Below are positions 28,376 through 36,901 of a stretch of DNA of 64,000 bases, piece after piece (the stretch's first letter is position 1; every line of letters begins with the position of its first letter). The stretch covers positions 1 through 64,000 of the forward strand of contig JADFXP010000012.1 of the NCBI GenBank assembly GCA_015233465.1. Reading direction: 5' to 3'. The stretch is from Candidatus Magnetominusculus dajiuhuensis (GTDB lineage: Bacteria; Nitrospirota; Thermodesulfovibrionia; Thermodesulfovibrionales; Magnetobacteriaceae). The notes under the pieces were generated by a model. It had not been told where the DNA came from. It saw only the letters and a list, made by a program, of their open reading frames with translations, and made no database searches. The position numbers and the translations under genes were made by a program.

Positions 28376-29002
28376 ATGAAATTACAAGCCGCTATAGATT
28401 TATTAAATATGGACGAGGCTATAGATATAGCGCGTTATGTAGGAGGCGTAGGGGTTGATCTCATTGAAGTCGGCTCTCCTCTTATCAAATCTGTTGGTAT
28501 TAGTTCAATTGAACGAATCAAAGAACTCTTTCCAATGATACCAATATGCGCGGATATGAAGATTGCAGACATCGGATTTATTGAAACAGGTCTTGCTCTT
28601 TATTCTGGGGCATCAATGGTTACAGTGCTTTCTGTCATCTCTGATAGAACTATTACAGAATCCCTTAGAGCAGGCAGTCATTATGGCTGTATTATTATTG
28701 CCGATTTGCTTGGCGAAAAAGATATGATCAAACGAATCCCTCAACTAAAGTCGCTTGGAATAAAAAATATCCACTTTAATTACCCGCTCGAAAATGCGAA
28801 AACATCAGATATAGATTTTCTCAAAAGACTGACAAACGACCCAGATATAAAATTTTCAATTGCTGGCGCTATTAATAACAAAAATGTCTATAAATTAAAG
28901 GGCGTAAATGTTGATATCGTTGTAGTTGGAAGGTATATCACAGAGTCCAAAACCCCAGATAAAAATGCCTATCAAATGATGGAAATTATTAAGAGCTTTT
29001 AA
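28376..29002 (+). CDS. HUMPS/OMPDC-family decarboxylase or hexulose-phosphate synthase-like
   Basis: A 208-residue (beta/alpha)8 protein of the OMP decarboxylase/3-hexulose-6-phosphate synthase suprafamily. [17 protein letters not shown] and [12 protein letters not shown] match the synthase branch. The catalytic DxKxxD array is present as ADMKIAD. The usual DAG after it is replaced by DIG, and the later residues are divergent. Hexulose-phosphate synthase fixes formaldehyde onto ribulose 5-phosphate; others in the family act on ascorbate intermediates. No hexulose-phosphate isomerase gene is near, so the true reaction is open. The gene converges with hemL and overlaps its end by 14 bp. Confidence 0.72.
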   Translation: MKLQAAIDLLNMDEAIDIARYVGGVGVDLIEVGSPLIKSVGISSIERIKELFPMIPICADMKIADIGFIETGLALYSGASMVTVLSVISDRTITESLRAGSHYGCIIIADLLGEKDMIKRIPQLKSLGIKNIHFNYPLENAKTSDIDFLKRLTNDPDIKFSIAGAINNKNVYKLKGVNVDIVVVGRYITESKTPDKNAYQMMEIIKSF

Positions 29003-30314
29003 TTAATGCCTCATAACAAGCCTTAACAGTATCTTCAATATCTCTTTCGCTATGAACAGTAGACATAAATCCAGCCTCAAATTGTGACGGAGCTATATTA
29101 ATGCCATTCTCTAACAATAAACTAAAATAACGTCCAAATCTCTTTGTATCGCATGTCTTTACAGATTCCCAATCACTGACCTCATGGTCTGTAAAATACG
29201 AACAAAACATTGTGCCTACTCTATAAAATTTAGTCTTCGCCCCTGCCCTAATTGCCGCATCTTTTAATCCATCTTCTAACATTTTAGAACGGTTCTCAAG
29301 TAGATCATAAGTGCCAGCTCTATTTAATATTTCAAGGGTCTTAAGCCCTGCAGCCATTGCAAGCGGATTTCCTGAAAGAGTGCCAGCCTGATAAACAGAT
29401 CCCTGAGGAGCGATATTGGACATTATTTCAATAGACCCGCCATATACCCCTACTGGAAGCCCTCCTCCAATGACCTTACCAAGACAAGTCATATCAGGGA
29501 CTATTCCATAAAGCTCCTGCGCCCCGCCATATGCAGCCCTAAATCCTGTCATTACTTCATCAAATATCAGAATAATTCCATGCTGTTTTGTTATTCTCCT
29601 TAAACCCTCTAAAAATCCAGCCTTTGGAGGAACGCAGCCCATATTACCAGCAATTGGTTCTACTATTACCGCAGCAATATCCTTACCATCCTGTTTTATA
29701 ACTGCCTCAACTGCTGAAATATCATTATATGGAACAGTAATAGTCTCAGAGGCATATGACTGCGGCACGCCAGGGCAGTCAGGAATTCCAAGCGTAGCAA
29801 GCCCAGACCCAGCCTTCGAGAGTAGTCCGTCAGCGTGACCATGATAACAACCCTCAAATTTTATAATCTTATCACGCTTCTGTCCTCCATGCAGACTATG
29901 AAATCCACGCGCAGCACGCAAAGCGCTCATCGTTGCCTCAGTGCCGGAATTTACAGCCCTGACCATAGCCATTGATGGATATGCCTTTTTGATTTCTTGT
30001 GCAAGCCTTATTTCAAGTTCAGTAGGTGCGCCAAAACTTGTGCCAAGCTCTGCAGTTTTTTTTATAACTTCTATTACCTCAGGATGCGCATGTCCAATGA
30101 TTAACGGCCCCCACGAAAGCACATAATCTATATAATCATTACCATCAACATCATAAATACGCGACCCCTTGCCATGATCTATGAATAGAGGCTTCCCGCC
30201 TACAGCCTTAAATGCCCTGACCGGACTATTTACCCCGCCCGGGATTAGACAACTCGCCTGCCGAAATAACTCCTGTGATTTATTGAATATCCTGCTCACA
30301 GAAAAATATAACAT
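28989..30314 (-). CDS. hemL: Glutamate-1-semialdehyde 2,1-aminomutase
   Basis: A class III aminotransferase of about 441 residues that makes 5-aminolevulinate for heme and corrin synthesis (C5 pathway). Evidence: [18 protein letters not shown] near the start, [40 protein letters not shown] and the PLP lysine in [18 protein letters not shown]. The reading frame is open another 49 codons upstream, but that part is encoded by a palindromic repeat (30336-30389). I therefore start at ATG 30314, which gives the family length; a GTG at 30299 is also possible. No strong ribosome binding site is visible for either. Confidence 0.95.
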   Translation of the reverse strand: MLYFSVSRIFNKSQELFRQASCLIPGGVNSPVRAFKAVGGKPLFIDHGKGSRIYDVDGNDYIDYVLSWGPLIIGHAHPEVIEVIKKTAELGTSFGAPTELEIRLAQEIKKAYPSMAMVRAVNSGTEATMSALRAARGFHSLHGGQKRDKIIKFEGCYHGHADGLLSKAGSGLATLGIPDCPGVPQSYASETITVPYNDISAVEAVIKQDGKDIAAVIVEPIAGNMGCVPPKAGFLEGLRRITKQHGIILIFDEVMTGFRAAYGGAQELYGIVPDMTCLGKVIGGGLPVGVYGGSIEIMSNIAPQGSVYQAGTLSGNPLAMAAGLKTLEILNRAGTYDLLENRSKMLEDGLKDAAIRAGAKTKFYRVGTMFCSYFTDHEVSDWESVKTCDTKRFGRYFSLLLENGINIAPSQFEAGFMSTVHSERDIEDTVKACYEALIKSS

Positions 30315-30335
30315 ATTAATAATAAAAAAATCTAT

Positions 30336-30389
30336 CTTGAGGGTTTCACCCTCAAACTCCCATAAGGGGACTCGTCCCCTTAACCCCAT
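30336..30389. repeat. Two adjacent palindromes upstream of hemL
   Basis: CTTGAGGGTTTCACCCTCAA and AAGGGGACTCGTCCCCTT are two hairpins in tandem. The same two-hairpin layout recurs at 31204-31265 and, in related form, at 32866-32940. The block is free of stops in the hemL frame. Confidence 0.7.
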
Positions 30390-30493
30390 TATAAAAAAAT
30401 TACATTGACAATAATAAATAATAAATGTTAATTTTAAAGTAACGGTATTAATTGGCTTCATAAATATAAATAATATACAACCTGGAGAAAATA

Positions 30494-31192
30494 ATGAAAT
30501 CTCTCAAAAACAAGGCAAAAGCGCTTGTCGAATCAATAAAAGAAGAACATGTAAAAGAACCAGCATTAAGATTGAATTGCTGGGAATTTAAAAAATGCGG
30601 CAGAGAGCCCGGAGGCTTCAGAGTTCATGAACTCGGAGTATGTCCAACTACAATTGAAACTGCTCTGGATGGACTTAACGGCGGGAATAACGCTGGACGC
30701 GCTTGTTGGGCAGTAGCAGGAACATTTTGCGGTGGAGAACCTAAAGGTACTTACGCAAAAAAATTGAAAGACTGCACAAGATGCGATTTTCATCAAACCA
30801 TTATAAAAGAAGAAGATAAATACGAAAGCGCAGTCTTATATCTTAGAAAACACCGCAGGGCTGAAAAAGAACGCATCCATAAAGAGCCAGGATTTCTACA
30901 ATACGCATATGCAAAAAGCAAACGCTCAGCAGAAGAAAATCTTGAAGTAGAATCAACATACATCTCATTATTAATAGCAGTAGCCAATACCTGCCCAGCT
31001 ATCAATATGCTCGCTGGAAGCAAGAGACTCTGTAAAGATGACCTCGTTGACGAACTCATGGTCATTGATGCTATTGCTGATAATCCAAGAATCAGGGCAT
31101 CAAAAATATTCTTTAAAACCGTTATAACTAAAGGTATATTAAGACAAGTTCAAATGTACCTTGATCCGCTTACATCTAAGTTAAAGAAATAA
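30494..31192 (+). CDS. Two-CW domain protein
   Basis: A 232-residue protein whose N-terminal part carries the two-CW pattern: [14 protein letters not shown], then [25 protein letters not shown] and CTRCDF (about residues 28-100). The repeated Cys-Trp and paired Cys residues suggest a metal-bound or disulfide-stabilised small domain, common in anaerobic Proteobacteria and Nitrospirota signalling proteins. The rest is helical with no recognised domain. It has no signal peptide. Function unknown; it is divergent from hemL and flanked by palindromic repeats on both sides. Confidence 0.72.
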   Translation: MKSLKNKAKALVESIKEEHVKEPALRLNCWEFKKCGREPGGFRVHELGVCPTTIETALDGLNGGNNAGRACWAVAGTFCGGEPKGTYAKKLKDCTRCDFHQTIIKEEDKYESAVLYLRKHRRAEKERIHKEPGFLQYAYAKSKRSAEENLEVESTYISLLIAVANTCPAINMLAGSKRLCKDDLVDELMVIDAIADNPRIRASKIFFKTVITKGILRQVQMYLDPLTSKLKK

Positions 31193-31203
31193 ATAGCATT
31201 TAT

Positions 31204-31265
31204 CTTGAGGGCTCTACCCTCACAATCTATGGGCTCCCGCAAGGGAGCTCGTCCCCTTGACCCCT
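31204..31265. repeat. Palindromic repeat block
   Basis: TGAGGGCTCTACCCTCA and GGGCTCCCGCAAGGGAGCTC lie in tandem just after the two-CW gene. They belong to the same hairpin family as the block before hemL. They may end the two-CW transcript. Confidence 0.65.
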
Positions 31266-31404
31266 TAATAAAAACTATTAATTATAAGTTTTTATATCTA
31301 TTTCATTATCATATTTCTTTCAAAATTACAAATTGATTTATAAATAATGTTAATATTACAATAATCTTTTTAACATATCCAATAACTCAAAGGAAAAATG
31401 AGGA

Positions 31405-32514
31405 ATGAATACATGTTTTGTAATAATGCAAATTGGTAATCCTGAACTTGATGAAGTTTATTATAAAACTATTAAATCCGCTATAGAATCTTGTGGACTA
31501 GAGGCAAAACGAATCGATGAAGATAAAAAAGGAGATCTTATCACACCTAATATCTTAAATAATATTGAAGAATCACAAATAATTATTGGTGATATTACAA
31601 ATGAAAGACAGAATTGTTACTTTGAAATTGGTTATGCTATGGGATTAGGTAAGAAAACAAACCTCATTCTCACTGTACAAGAAGATTATAAGATTCATTT
31701 TGACTTAATGAATTTCCCATTAGTACGTTGGAACAAAGATAACCTTTGTGAAAAACTTATAAAAGAAATTAAAGCTCGCCAATCCGAACTGAATAAAACA
31801 ATAAGAATATCTTCCAATCCTTGGGATGAGAATTGGATAGCTTCAAATAGAGAAAAGGCTATGTTAGGATTAAGGGCAACTGGACAATCAGGTTTCATGG
31901 AAATTCGTTTTGCTCTTGACCACCCGAAAATTAATATAAATCAAAAAAGTCTTAAAGAAGCAGCAAATGTTTCTATTATTAATTACTGGGGACATCCAAT
32001 AGGAGATTCTATATCAGAAAATCCACAATCGACAGTTGATGGTATTATTGCTAATCTAACAAAAGAAAATACTTTATATGAATATTTGACGATTAGAACC
32101 AATGGGGATTTTTACCTTCTTCAATCCTTTTTTGAGGATTCTCAAGAGCCTAATAAACTTCTTTCAGATATTAGTATTGAAAGAGTAACAAAAACTCTTT
32201 ATTATTGTACCAGATTATATAAAAATTTAGGCGTTGATTCTGAAACTTATGTGAATATATCCATATTACACGATGGCTTAAGAAATAGAGTTTTGGATGC
32301 AAGGACACAAAATAAATTTGCGCAAGGCACTTGTAATGTAGAAGAGCCTCATGAAAAGACACTGCATAAAACTTTTACGGAATTAGAATCAAATATTTTA
32401 TTTTATGTTAAAGAAATAACCTCATCATTATTTATGTTATTTGATTTTGCAACGGTTCCTGATGAAAATTATGAAAATATTGTTACTAAATTTCTGTCAA
32501 TACAAATTACTTAA
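31405..32514 (+). CDS. TIR-like/nucleoside deoxyribosyltransferase-like domain protein
   Basis: A 369-residue protein. The N-terminal 130 residues read CFVIMQIGNPELDEVYYKTI, then IKSAIESCGLEAKRID, IIIGDITNERQNCYFEIGYA and a final beta strand. This is the flavodoxin-like fold shared by nucleoside 2-deoxyribosyltransferase-type and TIR-like NAD-binding domains, where the Glu in YFEIGYA is usually catalytic. The C-terminal 230 residues are not recognised by me. Proteins with this N-terminus fused to variable partners are common in phage defence, so it may be a single-gene effector. It is isolated between repeat blocks, which fits an acquired gene. Confidence 0.6.
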   Translation: MNTCFVIMQIGNPELDEVYYKTIKSAIESCGLEAKRIDEDKKGDLITPNILNNIEESQIIIGDITNERQNCYFEIGYAMGLGKKTNLILTVQEDYKIHFDLMNFPLVRWNKDNLCEKLIKEIKARQSELNKTIRISSNPWDENWIASNREKAMLGLRATGQSGFMEIRFALDHPKININQKSLKEAANVSIINYWGHPIGDSISENPQSTVDGIIANLTKENTLYEYLTIRTNGDFYLLQSFFEDSQEPNKLLSDISIERVTKTLYYCTRLYKNLGVDSETYVNISILHDGLRNRVLDARTQNKFAQGTCNVEEPHEKTLHKTFTELESNILFYVKEITSSLFMLFDFATVPDENYENIVTKFLSIQIT

Positions 32515-32528
32515 TAAATAATTCTGAT

Positions 32529-32635
32529 GCGGGAGCAAGTCTGTGACTTGCTCCTAAATGTTTCACTATTTTAAGTTTGATGTTCAGATATTTAAATATT
32601 AAGGAGCAGGTGCCCTTTGGGACACCTGCTCCCGC
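32529..32635. repeat. Nested inverted repeat
   Basis: GGAGCAAGTCTGTGACTTGCTCC and the hairpin GGAGCAGGTGCCC..GGACACCTGCTCC lie 48 bp apart, and their outer ends GCGGGAGCA and TGCTCCCGC also pair, giving a 107-bp inverted structure. A degenerate single copy is at 38521-38545. Confidence 0.65.
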
Positions 32636-32664
32636 ACATTAGGTTTTAAATTGTGAGACAAAAG

Positions 32665-32844
32665 ATGAAAGAGACAATTTCTGAGTTTATTAAGAGAATA
32701 TTAACTAATAATAAAACTAAAAATGATAATCTTATAGAATCATCAAATAAAGTATTTGGTATGTGGAAAGACAGAGACTTTAATACAGATAATTATATAA
32801 GAGCGCTCAGAAAAGGTAAGAGGTTAGATTATTTATCAATCTAA
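32665..32844 (+). CDS. Small antitoxin-like protein
   Basis: About 59 residues. The C-terminal half, KVFGMWKDRDFNTDNYIRAL then RKGKRLD, resembles the toxin-binding tail of VapB-type antitoxins (GxWKDRxD...RKGR). No toxin gene (for example a PIN domain) follows within the window, so it would be an orphan antitoxin or a remnant. The frame also allows a GTG start at 32653; neither start has a good ribosome binding site. Confidence 0.5.
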   Translation: MKETISEFIKRILTNNKTKNDNLIESSNKVFGMWKDRDFNTDNYIRALRKGKRLDYLSI

Positions 32845-32865
32845 AGCATCAATTTCTTTAATTAT

Positions 32866-32940
32866 GGGTTCAAAGGGACAAGTCCCTTTGCGGGTCAAGG
32901 GCAGTGCCCTTGCAGGAGTTTGAGGGCAGAGCCCTCAATA
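32866..32940. repeat. Three palindromes in tandem before pyrD
   Basis: AAAGGGACAAGTCCCTTT, CAAGGGCAGTGCCCTTG and TTGAGGGCAGAGCCCTCAA follow one another and end 2 bp before the pyrD ATG. The block carries no stop in the pyrD frame from 32904 onward. The first hairpin recurs at 62070-62097 and, split by another hairpin, at 36810-36857. Confidence 0.75.
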
Positions 32941-32942
32941 AA

Positions 32943-33842
32943 ATGAATTTAAAAATAAAAATAAAAAATTTAACGCTTAAAAACCCGGTAATGACGGCAT
33001 CTGGGACGTTTGGATATGGTGAGGAGAATGCTGAGTTTTTTGACCTTTCGTTACTTGGGGCGGTTGTTGTTAAGGGGCTCTCTATAAAGCCGTCAATGGG
33101 CAATCCTCCTCCGCGCATATGGGAGACGCCTTGCGGGATGCTTAATTCTATTGGGTTACAGAATATTGGAATTGAGGCATTTAACAGGGATAAACTTCCG
33201 TGGCTTAGACAGTTTGACACAAGGATAATTGCGAATTTTTATGGTAATGAGATCTCTGAATTTGTGGAGGCTGCAAGGGCTCTGGAAGGCGTTGATGCAC
33301 TTGAGATGAATGTATCGTGTCCGAATAAACAGGCTGGATGGATAGCCTTTGGGACGGATCCTTTGATGTTATCAAAGGTTGTGGGAGCGGTGAGGAAGGT
33401 AACGGAACTGCCGTTGATTGTAAAGCTCTCGCCAAATGTAACGGATATTACTGTGCTTGCGAAGTCAGCAGTAGATGCTGGGGCTGATGCGCTTTCACTG
33501 ATTAATACATTGACTGCTATGGCTATAGATATTGAGACGAGAAGACCGAGATTATCAAATATTATTGGCGGGCTTTCTGGGCCTGCGATTAAACCTATTG
33601 CAATAAGAATGGTCTATCAGGTGCATAAGGCAGTTAATGTGCCTTTGATTGGGATGGGCGGGATAATGAATGGAAATGATGCTGTGGAATTTCTGCTTGC
33701 TGGGGCGGGCGGGGTTGCGGTTGGGACTGCTAATTTTATAGACCCTGTGGCTTCTGTTAAGGTATTAGATGGGATTATTGATTATATGAGGAGAAAGAAT
33801 ATCTCTGATATAAATGATATAATAGGCGGAGTAATGGTTTGA
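32943..33842 (+). CDS. pyrD: Dihydroorotate dehydrogenase, catalytic subunit (class 1B type)
   Basis: A 299-residue FMN enzyme oxidising dihydroorotate to orotate in pyrimidine synthesis. NPVMTASGTFGYGEE, NPPPRIWETPCGMLNSIGLQ, the active-site Cys in NVSCPN and LSPNVTDI are class 1 features; the Cys nucleophile and sequence fit class 1B (PyrD of PyrDK). The partner pyrK is not next to it, which is unusual for 1B enzymes. The open frame reaches back to 32904, but the extra 13 codons derive from the palindromic block, so ATG 32943 is used. The stop overlaps the next gene by 4 bp. Confidence 0.93.
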   Translation: MNLKIKIKNLTLKNPVMTASGTFGYGEENAEFFDLSLLGAVVVKGLSIKPSMGNPPPRIWETPCGMLNSIGLQNIGIEAFNRDKLPWLRQFDTRIIANFYGNEISEFVEAARALEGVDALEMNVSCPNKQAGWIAFGTDPLMLSKVVGAVRKVTELPLIVKLSPNVTDITVLAKSAVDAGADALSLINTLTAMAIDIETRRPRLSNIIGGLSGPAIKPIAIRMVYQVHKAVNVPLIGMGGIMNGNDAVEFLLAGAGGVAVGTANFIDPVASVKVLDGIIDYMRRKNISDINDIIGGVMV

Positions 33843-34642
33843 GTGTTATTACCCTTTTGACTGATTTTGGCAGGCAAGATTCATTTACAGCTCAGATGAA
33901 AGGGGTTATATTAACCATTAATTCTGCTTGTAGAATTATAGATATTACCCACGAAATAGACTCATTTAATATCAAAAAGGCTGCGATTACGCTTGGATTT
34001 TGCTATAAATATTTTCCTACTGGTACGATAAATGTTGCAGTTGTCGACCCTGGTGTTGGTTCAAACAGAAGGGGAATTGTGGCTGCTGCAGGGGGTTATT
34101 ATTTTGTTGGCCCAGATAATGGGATATTTAGTTATATCTATCAAGACTGTAAAGATGAGGTTAGTGTTTATCATTTGACTAATAATGAGATATTTTTGAG
34201 TAATGATAGTTCCACATTTCATGGACGAGATGTATTTGCGCCAGTTGCAGCACATCTTTCTAAAGGATTTCCAATTGATAAACTTGGAATAAAGATAAAT
34301 GATTATATAAAGATTAACATACCAAAACCTCAAATTAACAAAGAAATTATCAAAGGCGAGATTTTATATATAGACCACTTTGGAAATGCAATTACAAACA
34401 TTGAAGGGAAATATATTCCTAAAAAAGCAACAGTGACATTTAATGGTATGGACATTAAGATAATAAATTATTACGGACAAGCTGATAGTGATACCCCATA
34501 TGCCCCATACGCATTAATAAACAGTTCTGGTTTATTAGAATTATTTATCAAAAACGGTCATTTTGCTCAAGAATATTTAATCACAGAAGGACAGCCAGTT
34601 GAAATAGCAAAAGAATTCATTCCTTACCATGTTCAATTATAA
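33839..34642 (+). CDS. SAM hydroxide adenosyltransferase (DUF62)
   Basis: A 267-residue protein of the SAM-dependent chlorinase/fluorinase superfamily, hydroxide branch, which hydrolyses SAM to adenosine and methionine. Evidence: LLTDFGRQDSFTAQMKG at the N-terminus, VAVVDPGVGSNRRG, FVGPDNGIF and the C-terminal barrel with IDHFGNAITNI. The start is TTG overlapping the pyrD stop, so the gene is translationally coupled to pyrD. Its end overlaps a convergent lipoprotein gene by 26 bp. The in vivo role of this family is still poorly understood. Confidence 0.88.
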   Translation: MSVITLLTDFGRQDSFTAQMKGVILTINSACRIIDITHEIDSFNIKKAAITLGFCYKYFPTGTINVAVVDPGVGSNRRGIVAAAGGYYFVGPDNGIFSYIYQDCKDEVSVYHLTNNEIFLSNDSSTFHGRDVFAPVAAHLSKGFPIDKLGIKINDYIKINIPKPQINKEIIKGEILYIDHFGNAITNIEGKYIPKKATVTFNGMDIKIINYYGQADSDTPYAPYALINSSGLLELFIKNGHFAQEYLITEGQPVEIAKEFIPYHVQL

Positions 34643-34781
34643 TAAGTGTTCCGCTTTCTGTTTTTATTCCAGTAATACGCATCTTTTTTTCGCTTGAACT
34701 GCAAGATGTCAAAAGAATTATTGCTAAACTTATAAGGATAATTATTGCATAAATATTCACAGTAATTTTTTGTTTTCTCAT
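34617..34781 (-). CDS. Small lipoprotein, 54 residues
   Basis: ATG at 34781 follows GGAGGTGG, a very strong ribosome binding site. The product has a basic start (MRKQK), a hydrophobic stretch, and the lipobox LLTSC with the lipidated Cys near residue 27, leaving a mature peptide of about 28 residues rich in charged and hydrophobic residues. Its 3' end overlaps the SAM hydrolase gene. Function unknown. A small membrane-anchored lipoprotein is plausible, and I judge the gene real from the start signals and lipobox. Confidence 0.65.
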   Translation of the reverse strand: MRKQKITVNIYAIIILISLAIILLTSCSSSEKKMRITGIKTESGTLIIIEHGKE

Positions 34782-34922
34782 AATCCACCTCCATTACTTT
34801 TATTATATCGTCACAATAATATAAAACCTTTACCATATTTATCATTTTTTTGACAATTAAATTTTGACAGCTATGATATTGAAAATTAAACAACACCTAT
34901 ATTTAATTCTAAGGCGCTTCCA

Positions 34923-35117
34923 TAGAAGCAATTTTGTTAATTCTATTTAAACCGTATTTCGTAGGGGTAACCCTTGTGGTTACCCTGATTACATGTAGAT
35001 TAAACGCAACACAGGGCAGCCACAAGGGCTGCCCCTACATTCCAATATGAATAAATACTGTTATGAACGCAGCTTAGGATAAAGAATATCCTACAATAGG
35101 CACGAAAATTGCTTCTA
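34923..35117. mobile_element. MITE-like dispersed element, copy B (complete)
   Basis: A 195-bp element with perfect 13-bp terminal inverted repeats TAGAAGCAATTTT / AAAATTGCTTCTA. Inside lie two hairpins, GGGTAACC..GGTTACCC and GGGCAGCC..GGCTGCCC, separated by GATTACATGTAGATTAAACG. The interior is shared with copy A at 20662-20785 in the opposite orientation. No open reading frame is contained. It separates the lipoprotein promoter from the ExeA-like gene. Confidence 0.75.
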
Positions 35118-35158
35118 AATATATTGTAATTAACTAACGTAGATTTAGGAGACATAAA

Positions 35159-36715
35159 ATGGAATATTTAAAGCAAGTATTAGATACATTTACAGACAAC
35201 TTTGATCCAGAGTTTTTTTATAAGCCAGAGCCTATCATTGATAAATTAGAAAATGCTATAAGAATTAAAAGTGGACTTAGCATAGTAACAGGTGAAACAG
35301 GAACTGGGAAAAGCGCTCTTTGCAATTATCTTAACAATAGACTATACATTCGGAATGAAGACGATAAAATATTAACTTTTATTATAAAAGAGCCTTATTG
35401 CATATCAATTGCCGAGTTCATCTTACGCATTGCTGAGGCATTTGAATTGGAACAGGTAAAGGACAAAAAAATTGAACAGCTTAAGATATTAATAAGGAAT
35501 TTTATCGTTAAAAAGACTAACGAAGGGTTTTTGTTAGTATTAATGATTGATGATGGTCAGCAGCTCCAGCATTTTTGTCTTGAGTATTTATCTGAGCTTT
35601 TAAATCTTGAGGCATCTGGAGAAAAACTGCTTCAGATTGTGATATTTGGACAATCAGGTTTAGAGCAGAGATTGATTGCCATACATGGTCTTTATCAAAG
35701 AATAAGAGAACATTGCAGATTAAATCCGCTTGGATTTAAAGAGACAAGGGAATTGATAAGCCTTAGAATCAAGGTTGCCTCTAATAATTTCAAACTGCCA
35801 AGATTATTTACATATATGGGGATTGCAGCTATATTTCAGGCAACATCAGGGAATCAGAAAAAGATAATTGATCTTTGTCATAAAGTTTTAATATCAATGT
35901 CTACAAATAAAAAAAGACATGCTGGATGGTTTCACATAAGGAATCTTACAAATATCAATAATAGATCTAACAGCGCTAAAAAGGTAAAAAATGTTAAACA
36001 AAATTATGCTTTAGCCACTGTCTTTCTATTGTCAGTGATAATTCTATTGATAGGTAAATTTACTCCTTTTAGCAGTGTTGAAGCAAAAAACTCTACTCAA
36101 CCAACCGTAACCATCAATAAACCTATGGAAATAATCATCCCAGAAAAGACACCTTCTACCACAGAGGATAATCAAATTACTTATAAAAAAATATCAATGA
36201 CAGAAATACCATCAGACTCACACATTGAACCTAATGAAATAATGGGCATTTTAACTGAAGAAACAGATATGTCCGTGTGGTCAAAGATCGGAATATTATT
36301 TAATAATAAAGTAAATAGAGAATTTGTTAATAGACTGATAGCAATAAATAGTCAAATCCATGATTTTAATCATCTTAAGTCAGGCGACTTTCTTAAAATT
36401 CCCTTTGTTCCTTCAACATGTGATGCGTATACTGACAAAAAGCTGCATATTAAGATTCAATCATTTGATACGCTTGATGGAGCCATAGAATATGTTGCAG
36501 AATATCCTGATAATTTTCCTAGTATCAAGATATTCCCATATATTAATAAGATAAATAAAAAAGTCTACGATATTATGCTTGAAGAAAATTTTAATACAAA
36601 AGATGATGCAGACAATTTTATCAACAATGAATTAGCTGGACAATATGCAAACTCTGCGCAGATAATTGACAAGATAGATGACATGACCTATTGTTATAAA
36701 ATATGGGTTGATTAA
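35159..36715 (+). CDS. ExeA/GspA-type AAA ATPase with C-terminal SPOR-like domain
   Basis: A 518-residue membrane ATPase. The Walker A motif GETGTGKSAL lies near residue 43, and Walker B LVLMIDDGQQLQ near 126. The AAA domain ends near 270, a single membrane segment follows at about 283-305 (ATVFLLSVIILLIGKF), then a linker and a periplasmic C-terminal region (about 425-515) that looks like a SPOR peptidoglycan-binding domain. Proteins of this kind (ExeA/GspA, MshM) help pass secretion or pilus complexes through the cell wall. No secretion gene is adjacent. The gene starts behind AGGAG. Confidence 0.82.
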   Translation: MEYLKQVLDTFTDNFDPEFFYKPEPIIDKLENAIRIKSGLSIVTGETGTGKSALCNYLNNRLYIRNEDDKILTFIIKEPYCISIAEFILRIAEAFELEQVKDKKIEQLKILIRNFIVKKTNEGFLLVLMIDDGQQLQHFCLEYLSELLNLEASGEKLLQIVIFGQSGLEQRLIAIHGLYQRIREHCRLNPLGFKETRELISLRIKVASNNFKLPRLFTYMGIAAIFQATSGNQKKIIDLCHKVLISMSTNKKRHAGWFHIRNLTNINNRSNSAKKVKNVKQNYALATVFLLSVIILLIGKFTPFSSVEAKNSTQPTVTINKPMEIIIPEKTPSTTEDNQITYKKISMTEIPSDSHIEPNEIMGILTEETDMSVWSKIGILFNNKVNREFVNRLIAINSQIHDFNHLKSGDFLKIPFVPSTCDAYTDKKLHIKIQSFDTLDGAIEYVAEYPDNFPSIKIFPYINKINKKVYDIMLEENFNTKDDADNFINNELAGQYANSAQIIDKIDDMTYCYKIWVD

Positions 36716-36809
36716 TCAAAACTTTTTAACACCTCAAGACAATCTCACTTTTAAAAAAACCCACCAAAAAATTTATCAATATTATATAATAATATAATAT
36801 TTTTAAAAT

Positions 36810-36880
36810 GGGTTCAAAGGGAGGGTCTCAGACCCGTTTCAAAAATCCCTTTGCAGGTCTTGTGGCAGAGCCCTTGAAGG
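36810..36880. repeat. Composite palindrome: one hairpin inserted in another
   Basis: The outer hairpin GGGTTCAAAGGGA..TCCCTTTGCAGG is the family found at 32866 and 62070. Its loop is occupied by GAGGGTCTCAGACCCGTTTC and AAAAA, the element also found in mutS and in the DUF512 gene. This shows one element inserted into another. Confidence 0.7.
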
Positions 36881-36901
36881 AACCTTTAGGAGGTATTGGT
36901 T

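Noticed and set aside
30314-30461. Long N-terminal extension of HemL
   Set aside because: The extra codons come from a palindromic repeat and are not part of the aminotransferase family; the start at 30314 gives the normal length.
34633-34896. An 87-residue minus-strand reading frame
   Set aside because: It lacks start signals and has poor composition. The lipoprotein frame in the same DNA has a strong ribosome binding site and a lipobox.
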